Program-made: the position numbers and the translations under genes
In this document: positions 10,930 through 24,969 of the stretch, one piece after another
How positions within the stretch are numbered: position 1 is the first letter of the stretch
Layout of the letters: each line of letters starts with the position of its first letter
The notes under the pieces: model-generated
Database searches by the model: none
Seen by the model: the letters and a program-made list of their open reading frames with translations, nothing else
What the model was told of the DNA's origin: nothing
From: Dermanyssus gallinae
Lineage: Eukaryota; Arthropoda; Arachnida; Mesostigmata; Dermanyssidae
Direction of reading: 5' to 3'
Assembly: GCA_003439945.1 (NCBI GenBank)
Contig: QVRM01006837.1
Span: 62,001 to 126,000, forward strand
DNA: 64,000 bases

Positions 10930-12456
10930 TATATATAGAAAATATTGTGATGATTTATTAATCATTTACAATACGTTTGCACACTCGGCAGTGCTCGCCC
11001 TAATAAAAATGGTGGTAAAAAGGTGTCACGTGAAGTTAAGAGTCAGTTGTCCGTGTCCTTGCTTGATGGTAGCCCCCGCTCTTATGGACCCGGTGCGAGC
11101 GATATATCCTCAAGGTTCCTTGCAAAGTTAAAACGGTGAGATCCATAAGATTCCTCTTCGTGACGCCGAGCCCCAAGAGCGTCCTCGCAGATTCGGAGTC
11201 CCATACACCACTCATAGAGATAGTGATGGATCCGAATCTGCGAGGTTTTTGCGGGTAGGGGAGCGCTGCTCTTAGGAACTCGACGTCATATTTGGCGATC
11301 TTGTCTTGCCGTGCTTTTGCCAGGTCCCGGTTCGGGCCGCAAACCTCGGCATCTAAAACCCAGACCTCGGTAGGTGTTCTTATTACGAGGTCGGGCTTTA
11401 GACCCGGTGCGCCCGGTCGCCGGAATACTCGCTCACGAACCAACTTGTGACCCCTTTCGCGGAGAAGACGCGTCACGCGATCACAGACGTCGTCATGTCT
11501 CTTTATGGTTTGTTTGTGTGTTATATCGCACATCTGAGCGACATGAGCCAACGTCTCAGGCGCATGACACCCGTGCCTACAACGCTTGTTGTAGCCCGGG
11601 CGTCCCCTGGCCAATCTGGCACGCGTTGGTAGTGCGTTGATCCTGAGTTTTAGTAGGTTTAAATACTCCTTACCAGATAGGTAGGGCATACCCTTAATCC
11701 AGTAATGTACAAAGAGCGTTTCGTGTGCTTTTTTAAAATGTGCCCCATCGAACGTGTTGTGTAGTTGTTGAGACCAGTAATCGGTCTCTTGTGTAGCGGT
11801 CTCAATGGAGGTTCCCAAGCGCTCGCAAAGAAGTCTTGTTTTCGCAAGATCTTTTTTAAAGTGCTCGGTGGTTAGCATCCATTGGACCCCAAGGTGCGTG
11901 GAGTGTTGTAGTGCTGTCAGGCGGGAGAGGCGGATTCTGGGAATGAATGTTTGGAGGCAGGGGATGTCCAGACCGCCGTGTGCTGTGTGCGTGTACAGGT
12001 AGGCGTTCGGCACCGAGTTTTCGAGCTTAAGCCATTTCGACTTAACAACCTTTCTGATCTCTTTATCTAGGTCACTAAGGAGTGCGTAAGATGGTCTGGG
12101 ACCGAAGACCAGTTTATATAGGAGACGGGGAATAAGAAAGTCTTTCAAAAATATGAGTCTTTGGTGGGGTTTAAGGGGAGCTATCGTGAGTCTGTTGAGT
12201 AAGTTAAGGAATATATCCTTGGTGGAGTCAACTCTGCCATTGCTGTCAAAGTCGACTCCAAGATATCTCCATCGATCGCTCATACCTTTAGCTGGCAATT
12301 GCCGATCTCCAACGTTAAATTCTGATACGGTATTGATAAAACCTTTACCTTCCTTCCTATTAAATAGGTGGGAGATAGTAAAGCTTTTATTAGTATTAAT
12401 TTCAAGGCCTAGGGATTTTAAAAGTGGGTCCGCAATATTAAGGAGCCGTTGGAGAT
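10930..12456 (-). mobile_element. 5'-truncated R2-like (RLE) retrotransposon
   Basis: The insertion runs right to left. Its 5' edge is the (AT)n array at 12454-12480, where the frame enters just downstream of the expected RT catalytic motif. Its 3' edge follows a UTR of about 100 bp whose last 58 bp (10999-10942) are repeated alone at 47.86, 49.14 and 61.44 kb. A short TATATATA stretch at 10931-10937 follows that terminus. So the known 3' end lies next to TA sequence, and the truncated 5' end does too. Confidence 0.8.
11036..12456 (-). CDS. R2-like retrotransposon protein, C-terminal part (RT thumb, CCHC, RLE endonuclease)
   Basis: Without interruption the frame extends about 52 codons upstream of the first Met at 12298. 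That extension includes GLEINTNKS, the segment after the RT catalytic site. Numbering from the Met: WRYLGVDF at 10-17 (RT motif E region), a zinc-binding C-X3-C-X7-H-X4-C at Cys240, Cys244, His252 and Cys257, then KPD at 301-303 with Asp316 (PD-X12-D) and KIAKYD at 333-338. This is the known R2-type restriction-like endonuclease layout, which nicks the DNA target for target-primed reverse transcription. The stop is at 11036. The N-terminal DNA-binding region and the RT fingers and palm are missing, so this copy cannot move by itself. The lack of stops over about 470 codons suggests a fairly recent insertion. The usual R2 28S rDNA target is not seen here. Confidence 0.85.
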
Positions 12457-12480
12457 ATATATATATATATATATATATAA
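12454..12480. repeat. (AT)n tract at the 5' edge of the R2-like element
   Basis: Pure AT directly abutting the truncated 5' end of the retrotransposon. A second short AT run (12520-12534) adjoins the Tc1 copy. Confidence 0.95.
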
Positions 12481-12533
12481 GGTAACAATTGTTTACTTAT
12501 TAGTAAAAACATCCTCCAGTATATATATATATA

Positions 12534-13688
12534 TAGTGCGTTGCAAAAAATTTGCAACTTATGTTATAATTTCGGCTTGATTTATTTGAATGGCTTGAAA
12601 TTTTAAGGGCATGATGTACATGACGAGCAACGAGCATGGTGCCACTTTTGTTGCAGTCTCACAATCGGTTCATACAAAAATAAGTGTGAAAAAACAGTGT
12701 TGCAAAATATTAGCAACAATAACGCCTTACGGAGCATTCGATTCTTGCGAGCAGGGCTGTATGCCTTATTTGCTACTACATATTCTATTCTCAAAACGGG
12801 TTTTTGTCCCTTCTTCTGAATTAAATCGTAAACTCAGTATTTCATGGAGTTAATGAGCTGTTGTAAGTACGAAAGTGGAATATCAGTCCATGCTTGCTGG
12901 ACAGTTTCTTTGAGGTCCAACAAATTACCATATTGTCGACCATTTGCGTAAATCTGCTTCATCAAATGTTTCCAGAAAATTTCGATGGGATTCAGGACTC
13001 AATGCCGGCCAGTCAAGTAGCACCCCTTGTTCTTGAAAAAAGGCTATAAGTGCTAGTTGAAGTATGTAACGTGGCGTTTAGTTGAAAAACTGCGTCAGAT
13101 CCCTAATTATTCTAAAATGGGCTTCTAACTGGGAACCGACGATACGCTGGTACTTTTCGGAATTGTTTCGGCCCACAATCGCTAGTAGATCAGACTTCCT
13201 ATTATATCCAAACGCGCCCAATATTTCACAGAACCACCACCGGCCACTCGTTTCGAGAACCATTTAGGTTCCTTTCGTAAGTCATGCCAATAGTACTGAC
13301 CATCGGGATTACATTTCTTTTCACCCGAGAAGACGATATTTTTTCACTCGTTATCCCAAGTTTGGTATCTATGCGAAAATTCGCCGTGCCCCAATGTGCT
13401 TCGGTTGCAGTCACGGTATAAGCTTCCTTTTCGCGTATCGCACGTTTTTGTCAAAACTTAACAGTCGGTACACTGTGGATCGGTGCACTGGCACTCTTAA
13501 AGTGGTCCTCACTCTGGAAGAAGACATTTGAGTCACGAGTAATCAACTGATCCTACGCCGATCTCCAATAGTCAAAATTAGCTTACGCCAACTGTTAGAT
13601 CTGCACCTTTGATTCACTCCAGGGTGTAAGAACCTGCTGATGGTGCTCTTATGCCGTCCTAATCTGGTTGCTATAGCAGTTACTGTAT
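12534..13688 (-). mobile_element. Broken Tc1-like transposon, copy 1
   Basis: Nearly collinear with the better Tc1 copy at 55.2-57.4 kb. It has a left terminal repeat from about 12536 (GTGCGTTGCAAAAAATTTGC) with the inner repeat GTGTTGCAAAATATTAGC near 12700, then minus-strand transposase sequence with many small indels and stops. Homology stops abruptly after TACTGTAT at 13688, inside the N-terminal DNA-binding region. The start codon region and right inverted repeat are therefore missing. The left end sits in an AT run, consistent with TA targeting. Unlike copy 2 it has no retrotransposon insertion, so it shows the empty site (about 13530). Confidence 0.85.
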
Positions 13689-14449
13689 CGGCACGAAAAT
13701 GTGTCGTTCGTGCGTCGAGTAAGTTGTGAGGGACACTAAGGCGTTTTTTGTGTTATATACACAAAAGTGTATATAACAAAAGCCCAGCAGTCCATGTCCT
13801 CAGGCGTGTTGTAGATTTGCGAGGCCGGTGCTGTCAAAACTCAATGTCAAAACTCTGATACTAGGCGAATCGTGAGCTGTTTTTCCCCTCTTATTGCATG
13901 GGATTCTTCGGAAATCCAGTATCGGCGAGCAAGAGAAGAGGGATGCGCACAATAATCATATCACCAATTGAACCATTATTGATTTGGTACCAGCCATGGT
14001 TTCCAAACAATTATAGGATTGTTTTTCTGAATATGTTTTATGAGGGAAATTGCAAAGATATTCGTTTTTTTTGTTCATAAATAACATAAAACTATTTTGT
14101 CTCACCAGCCTCGCCCATAGCCCACCCAGCCCTGTGCATACCGCGATACATACTCCATATTTTGATCTTCCTCTGTTGGGTGCTTTAATTGCTTCTTCGT
14201 AATCAATCAGGTTTTATGGCGTGCCCCACAGGTTAGTTGGCAGTTATATTTTCCTAGAACTAATGCTTTGGTAAGAAAAGTCATGTTGAAAACATGCAAG
14301 TCTTCTAATTATAATTGTAGTCCCTTTACACATATACGTTTCGGTTATTGATTGCCTCGCAGTTCATCGCTGCTGGTGCTGCCATATGCAGGCGGCTGCT
14401 GCTGTATTCGGCAAGCTCCACGACGTCTGTAATTTTCCGATGCGGCGCT
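13689..14449. other. Unassigned stretch with a small palindrome
   Basis: Nothing coding is recognised. TGTTATATACAC at 13752-13763 and its exact complement at 13768-13779 form a 12-bp stem with a 4-nt loop. Confidence 0.55.
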
Positions 14450-15250
14450 CTCTCATGTAGAAGGGGTCCGGACCGGTCGACTTCTGAGGGAGATCGCACT
14501 CAGAACAAGAGTACGACAAGTTAAAGTCGACTTCTTGTTGATTGGGGCCATTTTGGTCCTGGCGCCGGTGGTTTTTGCAAGCTGAATCAGATCTTCCTTG
14601 CTAGCTTTTGCCGGGGCGCTAATTCTGCAGAGCTCAATGGAGCCAGGGGCTCTGCTATGCTCGGTAAGAGCTTCCAGGAGTTGTTGCAGAGCTTCCACAC
14701 ATTTCTTCGGGCACACAAACATTAGGAGATGTTTCGCGCCGCCCCATCTTGACAGCTGTAGCAGGCTGCTAACCGCCGTCCTCTAAAGGCTCAGAGTCTG
14801 GTCGTCCAGCTCTTTTTCCCACCTTAGGATGCCCACCGGAAGGTGGCGCTCACCTACCCCGGATCAACAAAGCCTGTAAAGGGCTCCCAAGCTTTTTGGC
14901 ATAGAGCACTGCCGCTTTATCCGAAGAGTAGCTGTGAAAGCGAGATGAACTGTGCGGATAATTCAGTGATGACGCCGAAGTACATGTTCTCTTTTGTCTT
15001 TTGCCCGGCCTCATCTGTCTACGAATTTTTCTACTTGTTATCCACTTTTCGAAACTTTTCGACGGCACTCGCCGCCGCAATCCTAGTTGAGAGGTAGGCC
15101 TGACCCGCCTCAGGATCTGCCGGTATAAATTCGGCGCAGATCGCGCCTAGATCCGAGGACTAAGGGAGCTTTTTTAGCCTTGCTTCATATCCTTCCCTTT
15201 GAAGATCCTGTACTGCGCTTAACAGTGTACTCACCTCCTTCAGTGTTGAA
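14450..15250 (-). pseudogene. Possible non-LTR retrotransposon ORF1 relic
   Basis: The minus strand reads, with several frameshifts, STLKEVSTLLSAVQDLQREG (about 15235-15180), then LSTRIAAASAVEKF (about 15090-15050). An open 89-codon stretch at 14722-14453 contains LEALTEHSRAPGSIELCRIS and ASKEDLIQLAKTTG. The composition and helical pattern resemble R1-group ORF1 (gag-like) proteins, but I see no complete zinc-knuckle cluster. Function is inferred only from this resemblance and from R1-like pol relics elsewhere in the window. Confidence 0.3.
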
Positions 15251-16580
15251 ATGGTTGTTGGAAGTAATTGAAATAATTAACATCACTACTACCACTTTGC
15301 GACTGTGCTGAATGGTTTACTAGCGTGAAACTCTGCACAGCTTAGTATCTGATCTCTATCTCACACATGAGCACAGTATGGCCAGGGAAATCTTTTCGCT
15401 GATACGTAACGTTGTCAGGAGCTGTCTTTTGGACCGCGCAGTTCGGAAGTGAGATCACCATACTTTGGAAGACTTAACCAGTGCGTCCGTTAAACATAAA
15501 ACATGTTGCTCCAAGGATGTCACTCTCAGTAAAAGCTTCTGCGTCTAGCTATGCGGGCTACTCCCTTTACGGGGTAGCCACTACTTTGTTGGCCGTTTTC
15601 CTTATAGTGATAAATGATATGAGGATGCGGTACTGATGCCTTGCCACCTTTCGAGATATTTTTCTAATGAAAGTCTTTTGCGCGTCGACCAAATGTTAGC
15701 AAGCATCTTTAACTCGCAAGATAAAGATGCTTAAAATAAATGCATTTAATGTTTTGTGTATTCGTTAATATATGTCATGGGTAGTCGCTGCTTCTCACTC
15801 GAATCCATGTGGAGAATTTATGACACAACTCTGCACAGCGCTTAAATTAGTCCAAACAGTTTGTAGGTGCCCTCTATAAACATGTATGTAGCTTTTCGAT
15901 ATATAGGGTTTTATTGACGTGCTCAAGTTGGGAATCTGTCACCGTTCTCAACTAGCCCCAAAACGCAGTGTAAGTATGTTAGGCACATTATGTAGTCTGC
16001 CGAAAAAATTGATTTAGGGTAGCTTTGATCTAAAAGGCTGGTAGAGCTAGTTCTTCCAGCATCAATACTTAGCGATATACTAATAATTAACAGCGCTAAG
16101 AATTATCAACAACTATACGCTCCTTTAGGCCGTCCTGGCGACTTCTTTAGTCATGAAACCTCACTAGCTCATTACGATTGACCCCTATTACCCTATCACA
16201 CTCTGTTAGGAAAATGTTGGTGATCATTGTTTTGTAATCTACCTGTAAAACTTGCTCTCCGTTTAGACGAAATCTGGCGCGCGTCATGGCGCGCCACGAG
16301 AACTCAGCGGTAACCTCGCAAGGACACACCTGTCGAAAGTGCAGTCATTGTCGGACGTTCTGAAAGCTCGGGGTTACTCTGAAGTTCTGTGAGCGGGCGT
16401 CTAACAAACTGCACGACGCTAATAAATGAAACTGATTGCGCATGCAAATTTTATTCGACTTTCTTAGCAGATAGAACAACCCTCGTCTATAGGAAAGGCG
16501 ATTCTCCGCTTTTTTTTACATTCAGGGCATTTATAATTAAAACAGAGACTAGGAACAAAACAGACACACACGCACATTAC
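15251..16580. other. Unassigned non-coding stretch
   Basis: No domain or known repeat recognised on either strand. Confidence 0.5.
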
Positions 16581-18715
<2,135 letters not shown>

Positions 18716-20177
18716 CTTTTCCTTCCCCTACGGTTAGCTGAACCTGCTTCGTGACAACGCATCCCGAAAGTGGAGTGTTAATAATAATGTTAATAGTAAT
18801 AAGGAGAAGAAGAGAGAAATGACAGAAAAGCATTTTGCTGGAAGGCCACAGGGGCCTCGTATGTAACCGTCGGCTCTAGTCCAAGCTCCAAGCACAGCGG
18901 AAGCCTGGGCATCGCTATTCGCATCGTTTGCTAATGGAGACGATTATCTATCGGGTTGTCCAAGAAAGCGTGAAGGCGAGAAGAACAAAAAGCAAAACAA
19001 AAGTAGAGGAAGATATACAATATAAATAAAAGGACACAACTGGAACAAAGATACCCTTGTGCTTGGCATAGGGCTGCTTGCCACACTTCTATTGACTATT
19101 TTCTGTAGTTGGAAATGTAGGCAAGTAGAAATTGTAGTAGTGGTAGTAGTTGTAGTAGTGATGGTCGTAATCGTAGGTCATCGTAGCAGGCGGACGACTT
19201 CATGGATGTGCTCGCCCTGCCGCAAGTGTTGCGGCCATTCATTCCACCATAATGCGAGAAAGGTGGCTCTTCACCACGCACGAGCGTCAATAGAGCCCGA
19301 GGGATTTCTCCGAGGGGTTTTAGCCCCTTAGCCCAAGCTAGCCAAGGCAGGTTGAGCGATGCAAGCCCGGGGGCTGAGCGCAGAGCGCTCGCTGTCGGCT
19401 CGACTCTCTGCTGTAAGCGGTGCTAAATAGAGGTGAGATTGAGTCAATTGATTACCTCGTCTGTGGTCGGCGTTCGGACGACTTCGGCCATCCCCGCCGG
19501 ACGCAAGAGGGTGAGTAGATAGATGGATGACAAGCCAACCCGATAGGGCTGTTTCGTTGTTGCTCTTTTGTTGTTTTGCTGGTCTTAGACGTATGTGTGA
19601 GCTTGGGGCGTAAGAGCAGAGAGGCAAACAAGAGAAGGGCACCACGAAAGCAGCAACTGAGAAGGCTGAAGCTGTAGCAGCAACAGTTGAAACAACGCTT
19701 ATGCCAGATGAGCCTTGTATAAAATGTGTAGACGGTTGTCTAAGGACACAGTGTGTGTTCGTTTGGCAGCCACAATTGTGTTGCATACGAATGATACCGC
19801 CAAGTGAATGACGTTTGTACGCCCACCAGGCATTCTGAAATGCTGTGCACATATGGAGTGAGAGAGTTGGAACGGGCGAAGAAGCCTCCGTCAGCAACAA
19901 CAACTAGAATACGTTGCGAAACTAAGTGCCGGCACTAGACGCGCGGCAGGTGGAAAAATTAGCACTAGTTCAACGAGGCAACGTAACTGCACTTTCGCCT
20001 ACATGCGATAGAGGTGTCTTAAAGGATCTGCATGGTTCAAATGGAATTTTAAGGGGCTTGTGCTCTATGGATATCTTGCTTGATCTACAATTGCGCAAAT
20101 CTCTAAAACCTATCCGAGTTTCCGAACGTACAGCACAACGAAGTATTTAACTTTAAATTATTATTTAAATTGTTAAA

Positions 20178-20237
<60 letters not shown>

Positions 20238-20807
20238 AGAGAAAGAGAGATAGAGAGGGAGAGAAAGAGAGAGAAGCTACTTTCAGCAGAAGTTAACTCT
20301 AATAATGCAAAAAGTACACGCTTAACCGCACCGGCCTTTGCAGAGATGAAAGAAACAATTTAAATTTATTTACATGTTTATAAGTACACATTTGCATGAG
20401 CAACCTTCTTCTATGGTTAAAACCATCTTAGCTTGCCATTCCTGCAATAACTGAAGACTTTAGCCTAATCCTAGTTTTATCTATTGCTGGCCTACAGTCT
20501 ACCAGCAGGTACACAAATCGGCTCCATGCCGAACGCGAACCTGTTTCATGTATACTGAGAAGCATTTCTCGAGTTGTGCAAACTTGCCACTAAAAGGTGC
20601 TCGTAGACCCTACCAAGGCTCTTACTTAACATTAGCAGAATTTTAAGCACAAACAGCCGCACTGCAGCACACAGGGACAACCTTTAAGTATCTCTCCTCT
20701 CCGTGTACACGGAAAACAATTAGTGATCGATTCTTGGTGATATGCTGTGACAAGGTCTATCCAATGTAGTGAACGCTGAGGCCCAAATGTGATAAGGAAT
20801 TGACAAC

Positions 20808-20845
<38 letters not shown>

Positions 20846-21415
20846 CCACTTGGGGAGAAGTAGCTAAGGCTATCTGAGTGAACCCATTTTGTTTTCCAAG
20901 AAGCTCAGAATGGTTTGCAATACATACAGAATGAAACGATGTTATAAAAACAAGCTCTCAGAGAAAACAACAGGTCCGCTTCAGTGTGGTTCCGAGGCCA
21001 AGTACCGATAGGAGACCTGATGGCATGACGATTCCCTTATGCTGGGCACAGGATGCCACAGTGTCCTACGTTTTAGTTTCATCGTATCTATGGCATAGTA
21101 AAGGGGGACGGTAAGAACGCGCACTGAGAGAAATAGAAAAACGCAACTGCGCAGGTCTTGCGAATAGCCATCATTTCAGACCTCTATAGCTATCTTCCTG
21201 AAATTGATCTCTGCATCTATCGACGATGAAATGGCAACGTTTATCGTGCACGGCTGAATAGAACTAGTGAAGCAGACCGGCGTAATGGGACGTATTGGAG
21301 GAAATTGTCGTTTTTGCAGTGCGAAGGGAACACGCCGCTTTTTTAGCCTGCCTCTGTAGCTGGATTGATTAGGAGATAAACTAAAATTACCATCCCTTTG
21401 TTCTACCATTATCTT

Positions 21416-21469
<54 letters not shown>

Positions 21470-22603
21470 GCCGTTTGAATAAATACTAGTAACATTATTA
21501 AGTAAACGTATCAGTTAAAAGAAAGTAGTCTGTATTTAGACTTCTAAAATAGACTTACCTGGTATCATGCGCCGCGTATCAACTGCCTTGCCCGCCAATA
21601 CGGTGCGGAGTCATAGCACGTGTTGCGCATCGTAAGCAAGACCAAATATTGGTTAGCAAACATTATAATAATAAGTTAAATGTTCGAGGAACCCTCCAAA
21701 AATGGCTGGTCTCTACACTGGACCCCCCGTAATGGTGCACACGTTCGCAGGGACCCAAATGTCATGGTCCGACCGTGAATGATTTGAAATTGAATAAATA
21801 TATTTTATTATAAGTTAAATAAGTATAAAAGTAATTAAAAAATAAGAAAACGTACAGTGGGAATAGTAGTTGTACTATAAGTTATCGGGACTGACAAGGT
21901 TATTGTTAGGCGCTAGCTAATTGCTTCTAGCATTTACCCGGTTAAGCTGGATTTTGGTAAGTAGCATAGTAGATAAGGTCGGTTAGCCAATCAGAATAAA
22001 CCATTACCGTCACGCTCGGCATAGCTTTTTTAGGTCGACCACTAATCGTCGATGAGCGACGATTGCATATTGCCTACTAGTTCGATAGGAGAACAGGAAG
22101 CAGTAGATGGAACAAGGAGGGTCTGGGAGCAATGTGCAGTACTGAGTGTCTGCTGAAGGTGGCTACCGCAACTGTCGCCGCATTTAGACCCTAGATCTAG
22201 TAAATTGGCGAACGAACGGCACTGAATGGTTGGATGAGCGGCGAGTTCGTCAACCGTATGCGGGCAGAGAAGTGCGATCCCAGACGAGGGCGCTCGGTCG
22301 CTGTTGCAGTGTCCGACAACTGGCCGAGGTGATCTCGATTGTCCTAGTGCTATGACGCTGGGTTGCGTAGAATAATCGTACCGATTATAGCTGGACTGCA
22401 CGAACAGCATTCCTCTCTGACGTCCATTATTGGACGCCAGCCTGCTACTAAATACCGTTTGATTCGTTCGTCCTACGAAGGAATTCCATCTCGCACGCCA
22501 TTCCGTAGTCGGCAAATTGTTGTCTATATTAGGAGAAAGGAGAGAAACCCACGTTACAATCACGTCTACCACCGTCTACCCCACTTCAACACTAACACCC
22601 CCG

Positions 22604-22637
<34 letters not shown>

Positions 22638-23462
22638 CACAGAAACGAGAGTCAGAGGCGTCGAGTCGCCGATGGGCTGGCTTCGGCTGGGAACAGCAGC
22701 GTTGGCCGCGTGCGGGCATTCTGCTCGATGGGCACATCACTCCTCACGCTAAGACAGATCGAAGTCGAGGTAGGGCAAATAGCGATTGCACCATGCATTT
22801 GTTCTGCCACAGCGGCAATTCTCTCGAGAGGTCAGGAGTCTAGAGAGCCGGCCGGCGATGGTTGTTTGTTGACCGGATGACAGTCGTATAGCAAGACGCT
22901 TGACGTGGCTCGCAGCTTTGCACAACAGCCAACCGCTGCCCTGGACGCAGACTGCTCCCGTTGCTTGACTGTGTGTGTGATTCGCTCGTTTACTCGTGGC
23001 TGGCCCTGACTTAAAGCCCCTTGCCGACGTGCTAGTGCGCTCGATTGCAGGAAGCGCTTCTCGTGCACGTTGCATGGCTATATGACATCAATACATTATA
23101 CTAATGAACAAACGTAAGGCTTGGTATGGTTTGCTTAAAACAACCATAGAATACTAAACGTAGATCGGTTCTGTAATACTGTACTTGGCTTCGTGAGCAA
23201 AAGAAAAATGGCACCTTGGACCCGTGGGGACACATGCATAAGCGGGCGTGCTCGTCGACCGGTTCCTGGACTCTATCGTTCCTGTCGTCGTCGTCGTCGT
23301 CGATGTCCTGGATTTGGGAGCCCGGGCGAGAGTCTAGGCTGCACATTTCCTGTCTGATCGGTCGTGCTCTGTCTGTGAACCGGGCTCGCGGCGACTGACC
23401 GCATTCTTGCTCGACTATTTGTCCACGTATAAGTATGTTTTTCACTGCCGCGAAGGACTAAA
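18716..23462. other. Unassigned stretch with simple repeats
   Basis: No gene or transposon recognised in about 4.7 kb. AT arrays lie at about 20180-20220, 20812-20843, 21418-21466 and 22609-22636. A GA-rich run follows the first at 20221-20275. A minus open frame of 191 codons at 19903-19328 has no recognisable domain and low-complexity Ser/Ala content. A run of Asp codons (minus, near 23285-23305) comes from a GTC repeat. Confidence 0.5.
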
Positions 23463-23680
23463 TGCGACCGGCGTAGTCTAGGGGACTAATGCTCTAGTCA
23501 TGGTTGTCATGTACCGGCGTGTCGCCGGTTCAATGCCTGTTGTTAATTGCATTTGCTCTGAACGATGCTTATTGAGGATAGATGATAAACTATACTGAGA
23601 GTCAGCGATAAGCCCTTGCTGCCACAAGAGTTATCGAGAAAACCCCTAAATACATCTGTGTGTCCGCCAGTGTTGGAGCG
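23463..23680 (+). mobile_element. tRNA-derived SINE, family A, copy 1
   Basis: The head starts near GCGACCGGCGTAGTCTAGGG (A-box-like at about 23474-23484). The B-box-like GGTTCAATGCC is at 23527-23537, about 50 bp on, as in a tRNA. The following body of about 130 bp (CCTGTTGTTAATTGC, GATGCTTATTGAGGATAGAT) aligns along its length with the minus-strand copy at 41.4-41.6 kb. The tRNA head has lost clean cloverleaf pairing, so it is not a working tRNA. Exact ends and target-site duplications were not resolved. Confidence 0.75.
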
Positions 23681-24960
23681 TCTCTGTTATAAAAGGCTGA
23701 CATGGATACTTATGTGTAAACGTCAAGCAAATAATTCATCCAGCTAAACGCCAAACTGTTTGACGATCGTAGAGCAATGCGGTGTCAATTGTCTCTGTGA
23801 TGAAGACTTAAATCAACAAAAACAACGATAGCTGCAACTCGATAGTATGAAACTAGCTATCATCAAAAACGGATTTTGACGCCATTGTATTATTGCAAAT
23901 GTGTCGTGTTCGTATTCCATCACGATGACGCCCGGCCACACATGTCTGCGACGATCTGCGATCTGCAAGTATCTGGATTAGTTACGGATGCTCTAGGTAA
24001 GTGCACACACTTTATAGGTCGGATCTTGCTTTCTTAGTTAGTGCTTTGAACGAAGGCAACCTCAAGCGTTTTCCGGAGAAATACGGCCAGCTTACGCGAC
24101 CTCTACGCAGGAAGCAAGATCCTCAGAAAGATAACGCAGCTCTTCGTAGGGTGATTCATAAAACAATTTATCACCGCGGATGCACTAGCAAATTATCAAG
24201 ACGTGATGAACGCGGCCGAAGAACCGCATCTAGGGTAACCACTGGGAAAACTTTGTTACCTAAAGGCGCAACGAAGCCAACGGCGATAGGATCCACTACG
24301 GTTTAGCTCGTGAAAGTGTCTGACAAACCGTGACAAACAAAAATACTTTCAAAGGTGATACAAACCGAAGAAAGTAATTCTGTGCATCAGAGTTACTTTC
24401 TTCACAGTACCATCAGACCAGTCGTCTACCAGCGTTCAAATTCACAGTGTGACACGCAACATGTCAATCGGTTGTGTATGTCCGTCACAGACGAGCGCTT
24501 ATAGGCGCGTTTAAGGTCAAAAACTCCCATTGATAAATAAATAAAAAAAACACTTACATGGGAGCTGGTATCGATTTTCCGTTAAAGTGATGAACATCGA
24601 CTACGAAAATGTCGTAACTACCGATGTAATTTGGGACCAGAGAACAATTCTGTCAGTCTGCCAAGTCACTCCCGGCAGATAAAACTTTTTCCGAAAGCTA
24701 CACCAGAGCATGACTTAACAACAGTAAGCCAGTGTATAGCCGGGCAACGATAAGAAGCTAACGAGCATCATCAAATTCATTAAATGCCATCTGCTGAAAC
24801 AGTACATTCCTTGGTAAATACAGCAAGATAAATGTCCTTTTAACGTTCACTAGAGCAAGGTACTCAGCAATAGTTATATTGACGGAGGCATGGTTGTCAG
24901 AGCAAACGAACCCTGCGGAACTGAAAAATAAAAGTGGCGAACTTGTCGTATTATAATGAG
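23681..24960. other. Unassigned stretch
   Basis: No recognised gene. An open frame at 24001-24306 (101 codons, basic) has no known motif. A strong hairpin lies at 24367-24403. Confidence 0.5.
24367..24403. repeat. Inverted repeat (hairpin)
   Basis: GAAGAAAGTAATTCTG (24367-24382) pairs with CAGAGTTACTTTCTTC (24388-24403). This gives 16 positions with one mismatch (G-U in RNA) and a 5-nt loop. Confidence 0.85.
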
Positions 24961-24969
24961 ACTGTGGAA

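Noticed and set aside
19328..19903. 191-codon open frame on the minus strand
   Set aside because: No domain, no conserved motif and low-complexity segments. Its length alone is not enough evidence in this GC-moderate stretch.
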